In this document: positions 18,465-28,161 of the stretch, piece by piece | How positions within the stretch are numbered: position 1 is the first letter of the stretch | Layout: each line of letters begins with the position of its first letter | Source of the DNA: Parvularculaceae bacterium | Lineage (GTDB): Bacteria; Pseudomonadota; Alphaproteobacteria; Caulobacterales; Parvularculaceae | Assembly (NCBI GenBank): GCA_020446945.1 | Contig: JAGRDS010000024.1 | Location: forward strand, 1-62,719 | Direction: 5' to 3' | Length of the DNA stretch: 62,719 nt | Made by a program: the position numbers and the translations under genes | The notes under the pieces: generated by a model | Told to the model about the DNA's origin: nothing | Database searches by the model: none | The model's input: only the letters and a program-made list of their open reading frames with translations

Positions 18465-18704
18465 AATTGGCTGGATAGGTCGAACCGCCTCGGGCGCCGA
18501 ATACGGGAAAAGGAGGGGCGCTTTCGGACGCGATCAAAGGGCGTCGGTGAAACCTTGACCTCCGGGAAGGAAAATGGCCGCCGGCCCCACCGACACGCCG
18601 AGGTTACGCCGGCGGCGCCAGCCCGATTTGACCAATGTCAAAAATTGCAAGGCGGCGGGTGCGGCATTCGCGCGCGACCCGCCCGGCTGGCGAATCCGGA
18701 TTTA

Positions 18705-19667
18705 TCAGGCGCCGCGTTTTTCCGCGATGACATCGGCGATAATACGCTCGAGCGACAGGCGGGGACGGAACCCGGTGAATTTTTCGAGTTTCGCGACCGA
18801 CGGCCGGCGGCGTTGCATGTCCTCAAAGCCAACCGGGTAGACATCCGTATAGGGAATTTTCCGGATCTCCGATTTTGATCCCGTCATGTCGCGGATTTTT
18901 TCGGCGAGACCGAGGATCGTCACTTCCTCGTCATTTCCGACATTGAAAACTTCGCCCTTCGCTTCGGCGGTTCTCGACAAACGCACCACCGCCTCGACGA
19001 CATCGGCGACATGGCCGAAGGATCGGGACTGTTCGCCCGAGCCATGAACCATGATCGGTTCGCCCTTGAGCGCCGAATCGACAAAACTGGGCAGCACCAT
19101 GCCGTAGCGCCCGGTCTGGCGCGGGCCGGTCGTATTGAAAAACCGCAGGATAACGCCATCGAGCCCGGAGCCGCGCACATAGGCGAGCGTCAAATGTTCA
19201 TCGAGCATTTTCGCGCAGGCGTACGACCAGCGATGATTCGCGGTCGATCCCATGATCAGGTCGTCATCTTCAGAGAACGGAAGTTTCGACGCCTTTCCGT
19301 AAACCTCAGAGGTGGAGGCGATCAGGACGCGCCTGGCGTGTTTGTCGGCGCTTTCGAGAACATGCTCTGTTCCTGCGACATTGGTCAGCAGCGACCGCTT
19401 GGGTTCTTCCATAATGAGGCGCACGCCGACAGCGGCGGCGAGATGAATGACGAGATCGCATTCGGCTGTCATCTTGTCGACAAGCGGCGCATCTAGAATG
19501 TCGCCGACCGTCACCGATAATTTCGGGTCGCCGGCGACGACCTTAAGGTTTTCGGGGCTTCCGGTCGACATATCGTCCAGAACCGCGACCTCTCCGCCTT
19601 CGGCGATCAAACGCTCGGCGAGGTGAGAACCGATGAAACCGGCGCCGCCGGTGATGAGATAACGCAT
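18705..19667 (-). CDS. NAD-dependent nucleotide-sugar epimerase/dehydratase (SDR)
   Basis: A 320-aa extended short-chain dehydrogenase acting on a nucleotide sugar in the cytoplasm. It has the dinucleotide motif GGAGFIGSHLAE at the start, ASTSEVYGKA, and the catalytic YxxxK as YACAK. The middle FFNTTGPRQTGRYGMVLP and GSGEQSRSFGHVAD are typical of UDP-glucose/uronate epimerases and dehydratases. A C4-epimerase acting after the TviB-like enzyme is possible, but the exact reaction is not readable. It begins one base after the stop of the preceding GT4 gene. Confidence 0.87.
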   Translation of the reverse strand: MRYLITGGAGFIGSHLAERLIAEGGEVAVLDDMSTGSPENLKVVAGDPKLSVTVGDILDAPLVDKMTAECDLVIHLAAAVGVRLIMEEPKRSLLTNVAGTEHVLESADKHARRVLIASTSEVYGKASKLPFSEDDDLIMGSTANHRWSYACAKMLDEHLTLAYVRGSGLDGVILRFFNTTGPRQTGRYGMVLPSFVDSALKGEPIMVHGSGEQSRSFGHVADVVEAVVRLSRTAEAKGEVFNVGNDEEVTILGLAEKIRDMTGSKSEIRKIPYTDVYPVGFEDMQRRRPSVAKLEKFTGFRPRLSLERIIADVIAEKRGA

Positions 19668-19668
19668 G

Positions 19669-20919
19669 TCAGCGCCTTTCCAGTTTGTTCAACAATTTCG
19701 CGTCTCCGCGCGCTTCGGCGGCCTCGGCGAGCACGCCGAAATATTGGTCGACGACGACATCCTCGCGCCAGTATTTTTCAAAGCCGCGACGCGCATTCAT
19801 CGACAGCTCATCGCGCCTTGCCGGTTTCGTCGCAATCTCCGCCAGCGCCGCCGCAAGATCGGCGGGCGTTTCGAACAATAATCCGCCTCCGGCCGATTCG
19901 ATAATCTCAGGGAACGGACCGAGCCGGCGCGCAATCACCGGCGTACCCTGGCGGAACGCCTCGATGATGATAATGCCGAAAGTCTCATAACAGATGGAGG
20001 GTACGATCAGCGCTTCGGCATGTTCGTAATACTGAGCGATATCGTCAGGTGCGAGACGGCCCGTGAATCTGATGCGCGGATTGTCCTTCGCCTTCGCTTT
20101 CAACTCCTCCTCATATTCTCCCGCGCCGACGACGATGAGATCGGCGCCGTCGAATTTTTCAAAAGCGGGAAAAACATCCTGAAGGCCCTTGATCTTCTCA
20201 AGCCTGCCGACAAACAGGAAATAGGGCCGTTCCTGCGGTCGCGGCGACTTCGCAGACGATAAGGGCGCGTCGGGTAGAAAGTAGGGTATGACCGACATCG
20301 CATGCCTGAAGCCGAATTCGGCGTGCTTGTCGCGGCTGAAAGCGCTTTTGGCGATGAACAGGTCTATCGCTTTCAGCCCCCCCTCGAATGCGCCGGCCAT
20401 GCGCCAGAGCTGCGGCGGGCGCTTGTAGGACAAAATGCAGGAAAGGCATTTTTTTTCGTCGCATCTTTCACGCCCGTAACGCCACAAAACATGCGTCGGA
20501 CAAACGAGCCAATGTTCATGCGCTTCATATATTTTCAGCGCGTCGCCCTTTTTCAGGGTCGCCGGCGCACCGATCAGCGAGGCGTTGTTGTGCCAGATAA
20601 TGTCGAAATCGCCTTCGGCGAGCGTTTTGTCGATGATGCGTTCATATAGCGCCGGGCGTCCCAGTTGATGCGTCAGCAAGGTCGAGAGAGCCGGCGCGCC
20701 GCTTTCCATTTTTACGATGCGAATATTGGTGTCGGTTTTAGGCTCCGCTTCAGGCGCCGGCCCGTTCAACGCCTTGAAGGCGTCAACATTGTGGATGACC
20801 GTGATTTCACAACCGCGCCTTGCGAGCGCCCTGACGAGCCGTTCGATGCCGATCGCGTCGCCGCCGAAATGATAGGGCGGATAAAAGGTCGTAAAAAAGG
20901 CGATCTTTAAAGGGTCCAT
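19669..20919 (-). CDS. glycosyltransferase family 4
   Basis: A 416-aa retaining GT-B transferase that adds a sugar to a growing glycan. The C-terminal donor-binding half has FLFVGRLEKIKGLQD, then the E-x7-E motif in SICYETFGIIIIEAFRQGTPVIA. The N-terminus FFTTFYPPYHFGGDAIGI is the usual first strand and Gly loop. A Cys cluster (C-x4-C-x2-C) lies in the acceptor domain. The open frame extends far upstream without coding character, so this ATG is chosen although its ribosome site is weak. It is co-translated with the following epimerase. Confidence 0.87.
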   Translation of the reverse strand: MDPLKIAFFTTFYPPYHFGGDAIGIERLVRALARRGCEITVIHNVDAFKALNGPAPEAEPKTDTNIRIVKMESGAPALSTLLTHQLGRPALYERIIDKTLAEGDFDIIWHNNASLIGAPATLKKGDALKIYEAHEHWLVCPTHVLWRYGRERCDEKKCLSCILSYKRPPQLWRMAGAFEGGLKAIDLFIAKSAFSRDKHAEFGFRHAMSVIPYFLPDAPLSSAKSPRPQERPYFLFVGRLEKIKGLQDVFPAFEKFDGADLIVVGAGEYEEELKAKAKDNPRIRFTGRLAPDDIAQYYEHAEALIVPSICYETFGIIIIEAFRQGTPVIARRLGPFPEIIESAGGGLLFETPADLAAALAEIATKPARRDELSMNARRGFEKYWREDVVVDQYFGVLAEAAEARGDAKLLNKLERR

Positions 20920-21141
20920 GAACGTTCCGTCGGCGCTGGCAAGCGGCAAACAGCCGGCAAGCTTCGTGCCGCTGCGTCTTCCTATTTTAGAGCCCGGTTC
21001 GCAACCGGCGCACAGGCCGGATGCGCCTTTGCGCCTTCTTTCCATTAATTCGTTAACGGTTTCGCCGTGCGGCGCGGGCTTTGCTCGGGTTTCGCGTCCC
21101 GTTAAAGCTGACGGAACGGGATTGAAAAGTCTGAGGCGGAT

Positions 21142-22611
21142 ATGGAAAGGCGGATTGCAGCGGGCGCTGCATGGACGGCCGCGTCGAACTGGATCGAGCA
21201 GGCGCTCGCCTTCGCCGTGTTTGTCGCGATCGCCCGATTCATCGGCGCGGATGCTTTCGGCGTCGCCGCGATGGCGCTGGCTTTCATCATGCTGGGCGAG
21301 GTCTTGCTGCGCGACACGCTGGCCGAAGGGCTGATCAGCGCAGACGCAGTCGAGCGCGGCCGGGAGGACGCGGTCTTCTGGGCGCTCATCGCCTTCGGCG
21401 CAGCGCTTGTCGCCGCTCTCGCGTTCGCTGCGCCGTTCGCCGCAAAAATGTTCGGCGACGCGCGCGTCGCCCCGGTAATGCAGGCGATGGCGCCGACTTG
21501 TATTTTTGTTGCGATATCGGGAGTGCCGACGGCGAAACTGCGGCGCGACATGGCGTTTAAAACGCTTGCGATCCGCGCCATCGCCGGCGTTGTCTGCGGC
21601 GGGGCCGTCGGCCTTTATATGGCGGCGAACGGATACGGCGCCTGGAGCCTTGTCGGCCAACGTTTGGCGCTCACGGGCGTAAACGCCGTTCTCGCCGCGA
21701 CGGGCGCGCGGTGGCTGCCGGCGGGCGCGCCATGGTCTGTCGATTATTCGCTCGTCAAAGGTCTCGGCCCCCGCGTCGTCGCGCTCAGGTCTTTGACGAT
21801 CGTTATTATGCAAACGCCGGTCGTCGCGCTCGGCGTCGTTTCAAGCGCCTCGTCCGTGGCGATGTATTCCTTTGCGGCGCGCATTGTCGAAATCGTCATA
21901 TTCCTGATTGTCGCGCCTTTGAAACGGGTCATTCAACCGGCTGCGGCGGCGATGCGGCGGGCCGGCGGCGACACGAGATCCTTATTCGCCGATGTCACCG
22001 CGATCGCCGCGCTGGCGGCTTTCGCTTTATTCGCCGGCCTCGCTTTTGTCGGACAAACATTCATCGACCTGACGATGGGCGAGGAATGGCGCCTGGCGGG
22101 TGCGATTATCGCGCCGCTATGCGCTGCGGGCGCGCTGACGGCGCTGATCGAAATTCAGGAAGGCTATCTGCTCGCGCTCGACCGGTCTTCGCGCTTTTTG
22201 CGCGCGACATTCGCCGAAGCCGCGATCGGGGTCGCGCTAGTCGCGCTCGCCAGCAGCGCGGGGCCTGTCGCCGCCGCCGGCGCGGTCGCCGCCCGCGCGG
22301 CGATTATGGCGCCGATCAGAACCGCGGCCGCGTTGAGTGCGGAAAACATCGCGCCCGGCCGGTATATCCGCAACCTGTCCGGCCCGTTCGCCGCGGCCTG
22401 CGCCATGGCGCTGGTTCTTTATTTCTGGCGCGGATTTGCGGCCGGACGCATCGACGCTCTCGCCTATCTCGTCTCGACGGTCCTGCTCGGCGGCGCATCC
22501 TTTATCGGCGCGGCGAGTGTTGCAACGCCGTCGACATTCAAACGCCTGCGCGTTTACCTGGTCCGCGAACCGCGAAGCGCGACGGGCCGGAACGCGCATG
22601 CGGGCGAATGA
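21142..22611 (+). CDS. polysaccharide flippase, MOP/Wzx-like
   Basis: A 489-aa membrane protein with about 12-14 hydrophobic segments. The opening (AAGAAWTAASNWIEQALAF, then GADAFGVAAMALAFIMLGE) and the first-half layout match Wzx-type exporters that move lipid-linked repeat units across the inner membrane. GAGGCGGAT precedes the ATG. It starts the plus-strand part of the locus, divergent from the GT4-epimerase pair. Confidence 0.85.
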   Translation: MERRIAAGAAWTAASNWIEQALAFAVFVAIARFIGADAFGVAAMALAFIMLGEVLLRDTLAEGLISADAVERGREDAVFWALIAFGAALVAALAFAAPFAAKMFGDARVAPVMQAMAPTCIFVAISGVPTAKLRRDMAFKTLAIRAIAGVVCGGAVGLYMAANGYGAWSLVGQRLALTGVNAVLAATGARWLPAGAPWSVDYSLVKGLGPRVVALRSLTIVIMQTPVVALGVVSSASSVAMYSFAARIVEIVIFLIVAPLKRVIQPAAAAMRRAGGDTRSLFADVTAIAALAAFALFAGLAFVGQTFIDLTMGEEWRLAGAIIAPLCAAGALTALIEIQEGYLLALDRSSRFLRATFAEAAIGVALVALASSAGPVAAAGAVAARAAIMAPIRTAAALSAENIAPGRYIRNLSGPFAAACAMALVLYFWRGFAAGRIDALAYLVSTVLLGGASFIGAASVATPSTFKRLRVYLVREPRSATGRNAHAGE

Positions 22612-22778
22612 GGCGAGGCCGAAACGAATGAGTTAGAATTCGCCGGTAATATGATTAACGCCGCCGCCCGCCTGGTCCGTTTCAAAACGGATCACGGCAC
22701 AAAAGATGCAGATAAAACGAACAGGACCGGTAACCTAAATCACACGGGGAGCGCGCGCGAGCGCCTTATACGAACAAT

Positions 22779-24089
22779 ATGACGTCACAACAGCCAAAGA
22801 GCGGCGCGCCGCACAATCGAACCGTCGCGGTCATCGGACTTGGATATGTCGGGCTTTCGCTCGCGGTCGAACTTTCGCGCGCCGGTGCGAAAACGATCGG
22901 CTTTGACGTCGATCCGCACCGGATCGCTGAACTTAAAACGGGGTTTGACCGCCGTTGCGAGGTCGAAGACCACGAAATGGCGGAAGCCGATGTTCTCTAC
23001 ACCTGCGAGGCCGCCGATCTGAAACAGGCCGACTTTTTCATCGTCGCGGTGCCGACGCCGATCGACGAGGCGCGCCGCCCCAATCTGCGCCCGCTGGTCA
23101 ATGCTTCGGAAACGGTCGGCGCGGCGATGCGCCCCGGCGCCATCGTCGTATATGAATCGACCGTTTATCCGGGCGCGACGGAAGAATCCTGCATTCCGGT
23201 TCTCGAGCGCGCCTCGGGCCTCAACGCCGGCGCCGACTTTCAGGTCGGTTACAGCCCCGAGCGCGTCAATCCGGGCGACAAGGTGCGCCGGCTGGGATCG
23301 ATTGTGAAAATTATATCGGCGCAAACGCCCGAAGCCCTTGAAGAGGTGGCCGCGGTATACGGCTCCGTCGTCAAGGCGGGCCTTTTCCGCGCGTCAAGCA
23401 TCAAGGTCGCGGAAGCTGCGAAAGTAATCGAAAACGTCCAGCGCGACGTCAACATCGCGCTTATGAACGAGCTTTCGCAGATCCTCGGCGCACTGAATGT
23501 CGACACCAGCGATGTTCTGGCGGCCGCCGGATCGAAGTGGAATTTTCTTCCGTTTTCGCCGGGACTTGTCGGCGGACACTGCATAAGCGTCGATCCCTAC
23601 TATCTTACGCACAAGGCGGAGACGGTCGGACTGCACGCGGAACTCATTCTCTCCGCGCGCCGGGTCAATGACGGGGTCGCTGAACGCATCGCAGACGAAT
23701 GCATAAGGCTGTCAGGGCGGCGCAGCGACGCCTTGCGGCGCGTCGCCGTGCTTGGCCTCACCTTCAAGGAAAACGTCCCCGATCTCCGAAATTCGAAAGT
23801 CTTCGACATCATCGAGGAACTTCTCGATCACGGAATTCACGTGCAGGTCGCCGATCCGCATGCGATGGCCGACGAGGCGCTCGGCGAATATTCCGTGCGC
23901 CTGACGCCTGTCGATGAGATTACGCCGGTCCAGGCGGTGATACTCGCCGTGCCTCACAAGGAATATGTCGAAGGCGGCTGGACGCTCGTGCGCAGTCTCC
24001 TTAACGGGACCGGCGGCGTCGTTATAGACGTCAAGGGCGTGCTGTCGCGCGAGGACAAGCCGGATGACATCGACCTCTGGCGCCTGTAA
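22779..24089 (+). CDS. UDP-N-acetylhexosamine 6-dehydrogenase (TviB/WbpA-like)
   Basis: A 436-aa NAD enzyme that oxidises C6 of a UDP-sugar to the uronic acid in two steps. Motifs are GLGYVGLSLAVEL, VPTPID, ESTVYPGATEE, YSPERVNPGD, KVIENVQRDVNIALMNE and the catalytic cysteine in GGHCISVDPYYLTHK. These sequences are closest to TviB of the Vi-antigen pathway (UDP-GlcNAc to UDP-GlcNAcA) rather than to UDP-glucose dehydrogenase. It should supply an N-acetyl-uronic acid to the glycan. Confidence 0.9.
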   Translation: MTSQQPKSGAPHNRTVAVIGLGYVGLSLAVELSRAGAKTIGFDVDPHRIAELKTGFDRRCEVEDHEMAEADVLYTCEAADLKQADFFIVAVPTPIDEARRPNLRPLVNASETVGAAMRPGAIVVYESTVYPGATEESCIPVLERASGLNAGADFQVGYSPERVNPGDKVRRLGSIVKIISAQTPEALEEVAAVYGSVVKAGLFRASSIKVAEAAKVIENVQRDVNIALMNELSQILGALNVDTSDVLAAAGSKWNFLPFSPGLVGGHCISVDPYYLTHKAETVGLHAELILSARRVNDGVAERIADECIRLSGRRSDALRRVAVLGLTFKENVPDLRNSKVFDIIEELLDHGIHVQVADPHAMADEALGEYSVRLTPVDEITPVQAVILAVPHKEYVEGGWTLVRSLLNGTGGVVIDVKGVLSREDKPDDIDLWRL

Positions 24090-24121
24090 CTAGAATTCGC
24101 CGCCAATCGAAAGCACTCGCC

Positions 24122-25531
24122 GTGAAGCCGCTGACCATTCCGGCCCGCATGATTATCGCCGGTCTCGCCATTGCGGGCGTCGCCGCCTATTTTCTTTCCT
24201 CGTCGCCGGCCGCCGGCGATCAGGCGGCGACGATAGAGATCGATGCGTCGAAAAAATTTCAGACGATGCGCGGCTGGGAAGCGACCCTCGATCTTCCGGA
24301 TAACGAAAAAGCCGGCCTTCTGCTCGAAGCGGGCGACGCGATTTTCGACAAGGCGGCAGACGATCTGGGCATTAATCGCCTGCGTCTTGAGATACGCAGC
24401 GGCGCGGAAAGCCGCGCCCGAAGCTGGGACCGTTATCAGCGCGGCGAACTGACTTACAAGGAATGGCGCCCTTATCGCTACGCGACGGAAAACGACAATT
24501 CCGATCCGAATGTAATTGACTGGTCGGGATTCGACTTTTCAGAAATCGATCAGATGATCGAGCAGCAGGTCGAGCCGATGCGGGCGAGACTTGCAGCGCG
24601 CGGCGAAAAACTTTTCGTCAATCTGTGCTACGTCGCGTTCACCAAGCAGATCACGAACGGGAGGTATATTCACGGCGATCCGGAGGAATACGCTGAATTC
24701 ATTCTGGCGACATCTCTGCACATACGTGAAAAATACGGTTTCGACCCCGATAGCTGGGAAGTTATTCTTGAGCCGGACAATGTTCCGGACTGGACGCCGC
24801 GTCTCGTCGGCAGGGCGATCGTCGCGACCGAGCGGCGCCTCGCGCAACATGGTTTCAAGGCGAATTTCGTTGCGCCGTCCACCGCCAGCACGGCCAAGGC
24901 GATAGGTTATATCGACGCGATCGCGGGCGTTAAGGGTGCGATGGATCATGTTTCGGAGCTTTCGTACCACCGCTATCACAAGGCGACGGCGGCGAATGTG
25001 AATGCGATCGCACGCAAGGGCGAGAAATTCGGCAAGCCGACTTCGATGCTCGAATTGTGGTTCGGACGCGCCGACAGCCGCGTCCTGTTTGAAGACCTGA
25101 CGGTCGGAAACGCATCCGCGTTTCAGGGGCGAACGCTGTTCGGCCATTTCGACGTCAACCGGACCGAGACCGGCGCAATCAGCGTCAATTACCGAAAAGA
25201 AGTCGCGGAAAACCGGCAGGTTTTCAAATATGTGCATGACAAGGCGGTGCGCATCGAGGCGCACGCGGCGCAAAAAAGCGCTACACCGGTCGCGTTCATC
25301 AATCCGGACGGGGCCATGATCGTCGCAATCCGCACAAGCGGGCCGATGCAGTTGACCTTCGCCGGATTGAAACCCGGCGATTATGAAATCAGCTACGCAT
25401 CCGGAAAACAGATAGTATCGACCGCGCGCCATCTCACCGTCGGCGATGACGGCAAAGGCGAAGCGACGATGCCGGCCGCCGGCGTCATGACGATCGCCGG
25501 CGTCGTCCCGCACGCCGCAAACCGGAAATGA
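24122..25531 (+). CDS. GH30-like glycoside hydrolase, exported or anchored
   Basis: A 469-aa protein with an N-terminal signal or anchor (residues 10-27), a TIM barrel and a small C-terminal beta domain, the layout of GH30/clan A enzymes. FQTMRGWEAT matches the opening strand of that clan. LEPDNVPDW carries a likely acid/base glutamate, and TSMLELWFG the likely nucleophile. The start is GTG. It probably trims or cuts the polymer made by this locus in the periplasm; the linkage is unknown. Its stop overlaps the GMC gene start (ATGA). Confidence 0.7.
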   Translation: MKPLTIPARMIIAGLAIAGVAAYFLSSSPAAGDQAATIEIDASKKFQTMRGWEATLDLPDNEKAGLLLEAGDAIFDKAADDLGINRLRLEIRSGAESRARSWDRYQRGELTYKEWRPYRYATENDNSDPNVIDWSGFDFSEIDQMIEQQVEPMRARLAARGEKLFVNLCYVAFTKQITNGRYIHGDPEEYAEFILATSLHIREKYGFDPDSWEVILEPDNVPDWTPRLVGRAIVATERRLAQHGFKANFVAPSTASTAKAIGYIDAIAGVKGAMDHVSELSYHRYHKATAANVNAIARKGEKFGKPTSMLELWFGRADSRVLFEDLTVGNASAFQGRTLFGHFDVNRTETGAISVNYRKEVAENRQVFKYVHDKAVRIEAHAAQKSATPVAFINPDGAMIVAIRTSGPMQLTFAGLKPGDYEISYASGKQIVSTARHLTVGDDGKGEATMPAAGVMTIAGVVPHAANRK

Positions 25532-27105
25532 CCGGAACGGATATCGTCATCGGCTCTGGTCCCGCTGGCGTTTCCGCCGCGCACGCCCTGCTCGCGCGCG
25601 CGCGGCGCGTTCGCATGATCGATGTCGGCGAAACGCTTGAAGAAGAATTGAACGCGCGCCGTTTGCGCATGGCGGCGACCGCCCCCGCCTCCTGGGCGCC
25701 CGATGACGCGGCGGCGGCGAAATCGCGCCCGCATGAACGCGACGGCGATGTCATGCGTCCGTACGGGTCGAATTTCCCCGTCCGCGATTGCGTCGGGTTT
25801 TTCGACAAGGCCGGTCCGCCTTCGAATATGGCGCTTCGCCCGTCATTCGCTCGCGGCGGCCTTTCCAATGGCTGGGGTTCGTCTGTTGCGCCCTACCGCA
25901 GTGAAGATCTCGGCGCATGGCCGGCGGCGACGCGAAACCTGGCGGCGCATTATGAGGCGGTGTCGCGGTTCATGCCGATATCGGCGAGCCGCGACGGACT
26001 TGAGGACGTCTTTCCAATGTGGCGCGTCAACGAAGCGCACGCATTTCGCGCCGAACCGCAAGGCGGCGAACTCCTTGCGCGCCTGTCAGGAAGAAAAGCG
26101 GCGCTGGCGCGCACGGGCGTCGTCGCCGGCCGCGCAAGGCTGGCCTTCAGGGGCGAGGATTGCCTCGCCTGCGGGCTATGTCTCGTCGGTTGCCCGTACG
26201 GTCTGATATTCAGCGCGGCATCGGCGCTAAATGCGCTCGCAGAGGACAAAAATTTCACCTACGAATCGGGACTGCGCGCCGTCCGGTTCGAAAGCCGCGA
26301 TCAGTCCGCCGCCCTTGTCGTCGAAAACATAAAGAGCGGCGAGCGTTCGACGATTGAAGGCGATCGCCTGTTTATTGGCGCCGGCGTCCTGTCGACTGCG
26401 CGCATCGTTCTCAACTCGATGCCGGATACGATTCGCGCATTGACGCTGCGCGACAGCCAGCATTTGCTGATGCCGATGTTGCATCAATGGGCGCCGCCGA
26501 GAGACCTCGCCTTCGGCCCGCGCAATACGCTCGCGCAAGCCTTTGTCGAAATGAACGACCCGGCGATTTCTCCAATGACGATCCATACGCAGATCTACGG
26601 CTATAATGATTTTTTGAAACCCGACCTTGTGTCGAAGTTCGGCGCCCTATCTGGAATCCTCGCGCCGGCGATCGATTTCGTCAGCCGTCGCCTGCTGGTC
26701 GCGCAAATGTTTGCGCATTCCGATCATTGCGGCGAAATAGAACTTCGGCTGAACGGCGCGCCAGGAGATGCGCGTCTCGATTTCGATGCAAGAGAGGGCG
26801 CTTCGACGCGCGCGGTTTTGATGAAGGCGGCCGGTAAACTCGCCAGAACGCTGTCGCCGAGCGGCGTTATCGCCCTTCCCTTCCAGGCGCGCACAGGCGC
26901 CGTCGGGTCGAGTTTTCACGTCGGCGCAAGCCTGCCGATGTCGCAAACGCCCGGTTGCGGCCAGACCGATATTCACGGGCGAATCTTCGGCGCAAATCGC
27001 GTTCACGTCATCGACGCTTCCGTTTTTCCGTCTGTCCCCGCGACGACGATAACTTTCAGCGTCATGGCGAACGCGCACCGGATCGCAACTGACGCGCCGT
27101 TATGA
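25528..27105 (+). CDS. GMC-type FAD oxidoreductase with [4Fe-4S] motif
   Basis: A 525-aa flavoenzyme. The N-terminal FAD motif is IGSGPAGVSAAHAL and the C-terminal GMC signature is HVIDASVFPSVPATTITF. Between them, residues 212-223 read CLACGLCLVGCP: CxxCxxCxxxCP, the classical ligand set of a [4Fe-4S] cluster, which ordinary GMC oxidases lack. It may pass electrons from sugar-alcohol oxidation to a quinone or cytochrome. It is co-translated with the GH30-like gene, and its end overlaps the facing SDR gene by six bases. Confidence 0.85.
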   Translation: MTGTDIVIGSGPAGVSAAHALLARARRVRMIDVGETLEEELNARRLRMAATAPASWAPDDAAAAKSRPHERDGDVMRPYGSNFPVRDCVGFFDKAGPPSNMALRPSFARGGLSNGWGSSVAPYRSEDLGAWPAATRNLAAHYEAVSRFMPISASRDGLEDVFPMWRVNEAHAFRAEPQGGELLARLSGRKAALARTGVVAGRARLAFRGEDCLACGLCLVGCPYGLIFSAASALNALAEDKNFTYESGLRAVRFESRDQSAALVVENIKSGERSTIEGDRLFIGAGVLSTARIVLNSMPDTIRALTLRDSQHLLMPMLHQWAPPRDLAFGPRNTLAQAFVEMNDPAISPMTIHTQIYGYNDFLKPDLVSKFGALSGILAPAIDFVSRRLLVAQMFAHSDHCGEIELRLNGAPGDARLDFDAREGASTRAVLMKAAGKLARTLSPSGVIALPFQARTGAVGSSFHVGASLPMSQTPGCGQTDIHGRIFGANRVHVIDASVFPSVPATTITFSVMANAHRIATDAPL

Positions 27106-28161
27106 ACGGCGCGTCGCGCGGATGCGCGTCAACCCTTCCGCCAGGTCAATCGCCGGCGTAAAGTCGATTTCCGCTTTCGCGCGCGCGATCGAACAGCTTC
27201 CCCGCGCGCGCATCAATTCCAGCATGGCGCCTTCAGGACGCGCGATAATTTCGCCGCCGCCGCGTTTGATCGCCGTCACCGATTTTCTGATCGTCGCCAA
27301 ACCGCGCTCGCCGATCATACGCCGCAGCGCCCGCTTGGCCTTCATCGCCAGAGGCGAAGGCGGCGCCGCAACGCCGAGCGGCGCGGTTTCCGGCGCGCCG
27401 AAGGGTTGAAACTCCGGCGGGGCGGCGCCGATCATTTCCGCATAGCCAGCGTAGAGCGCGCCCCATTCGACGGGCGCCGGCCCTGAAATGATGCAGCGGC
27501 TCGCCCGGCGTTCGGCGACAAGCGCGCACAGGACCGCGGCGGCGACATCATCGACATGCACGGCATGGCATAGCCCGCGCGGATCGTCGGGAAGAACGAC
27601 GCGCCCCGCCTCCAGCTCCTCGATCAGTCGATCGGTCCATTGCCATCCGCCAGTTCCGTAAACGATTGTCGGCTGCAATATCGTATGCGGCGCAGCGGCG
27701 TCGGCCAGCTTCAATTCGAATTCACGCTTGAGGGCCTTGTAGGAATTTCCCGGCCCGTCGCAGGGGCTATCCTCATTCAGGGCGCCTGTCGGCCATTCGT
27801 CATAAACGGCGATCGAACTGATCTGCACGAAAGATCGCGCCTTCGCCGATTGGGCGGCGGAAAGGAGATTATCAAACGCTGCGCGCTGGTCATCGTCGTC
27901 GGCCAGAAAATCATATGCGGCGTTCACAACATCGACGCCCGGACCGATAGAGGCCGCAATCGAAGGCGGGTCCAGCAAATCGCCGCGCACGATCTCAATG
28001 CCCGCGGCGCCCGCAAGCCCCCGCGCGCGCCCTGACCGCGAAAGCGCCGCAACGCGCGCGCCCGCGCGCGCCGCCGCAAGACAGATGCGCGAACCCAGAA
28101 AACCGCCGGCGCCGGCGACGAAAATCGTGCGGCCGGAAAGATCGTTCAAAGCCTCACCCAC
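27100..28161 (-). CDS. NAD-dependent epimerase/dehydratase family protein (SDR)
   Basis: A 353-aa extended SDR. GAGGFLGSRICLAAARAGA is the dinucleotide motif, SFVQISSIAVYDEWP the middle strand, and YKALK the catalytic YxxxK. A basic, Arg/Lys-rich insertion follows residue 275. It starts with GTG after GAGAGGG. It overlaps the GMC gene tail-to-tail. The pairing of this SDR type with GMC enzymes suggests that they act on the same sugar, which is inferred. Confidence 0.82.
   Translation of the reverse strand: MGEALNDLSGRTIFVAGAGGFLGSRICLAAARAGARVAALSRSGRARGLAGAAGIEIVRGDLLDPPSIAASIGPGVDVVNAAYDFLADDDDQRAAFDNLLSAAQSAKARSFVQISSIAVYDEWPTGALNEDSPCDGPGNSYKALKREFELKLADAAAPHTILQPTIVYGTGGWQWTDRLIEELEAGRVVLPDDPRGLCHAVHVDDVAAAVLCALVAERRASRCIISGPAPVEWGALYAGYAEMIGAAPPEFQPFGAPETAPLGVAAPPSPLAMKAKRALRRMIGERGLATIRKSVTAIKRGGGEIIARPEGAMLELMRARGSCSIARAKAEIDFTPAIDLAEGLTRIRATRRS

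Noticed and set aside
20920..21813. Upstream extension of the GT4 frame to 714 codons
   Set aside because: The extension is Arg-rich, antisense to the flippase gene, and family homology begins at the chosen ATG.
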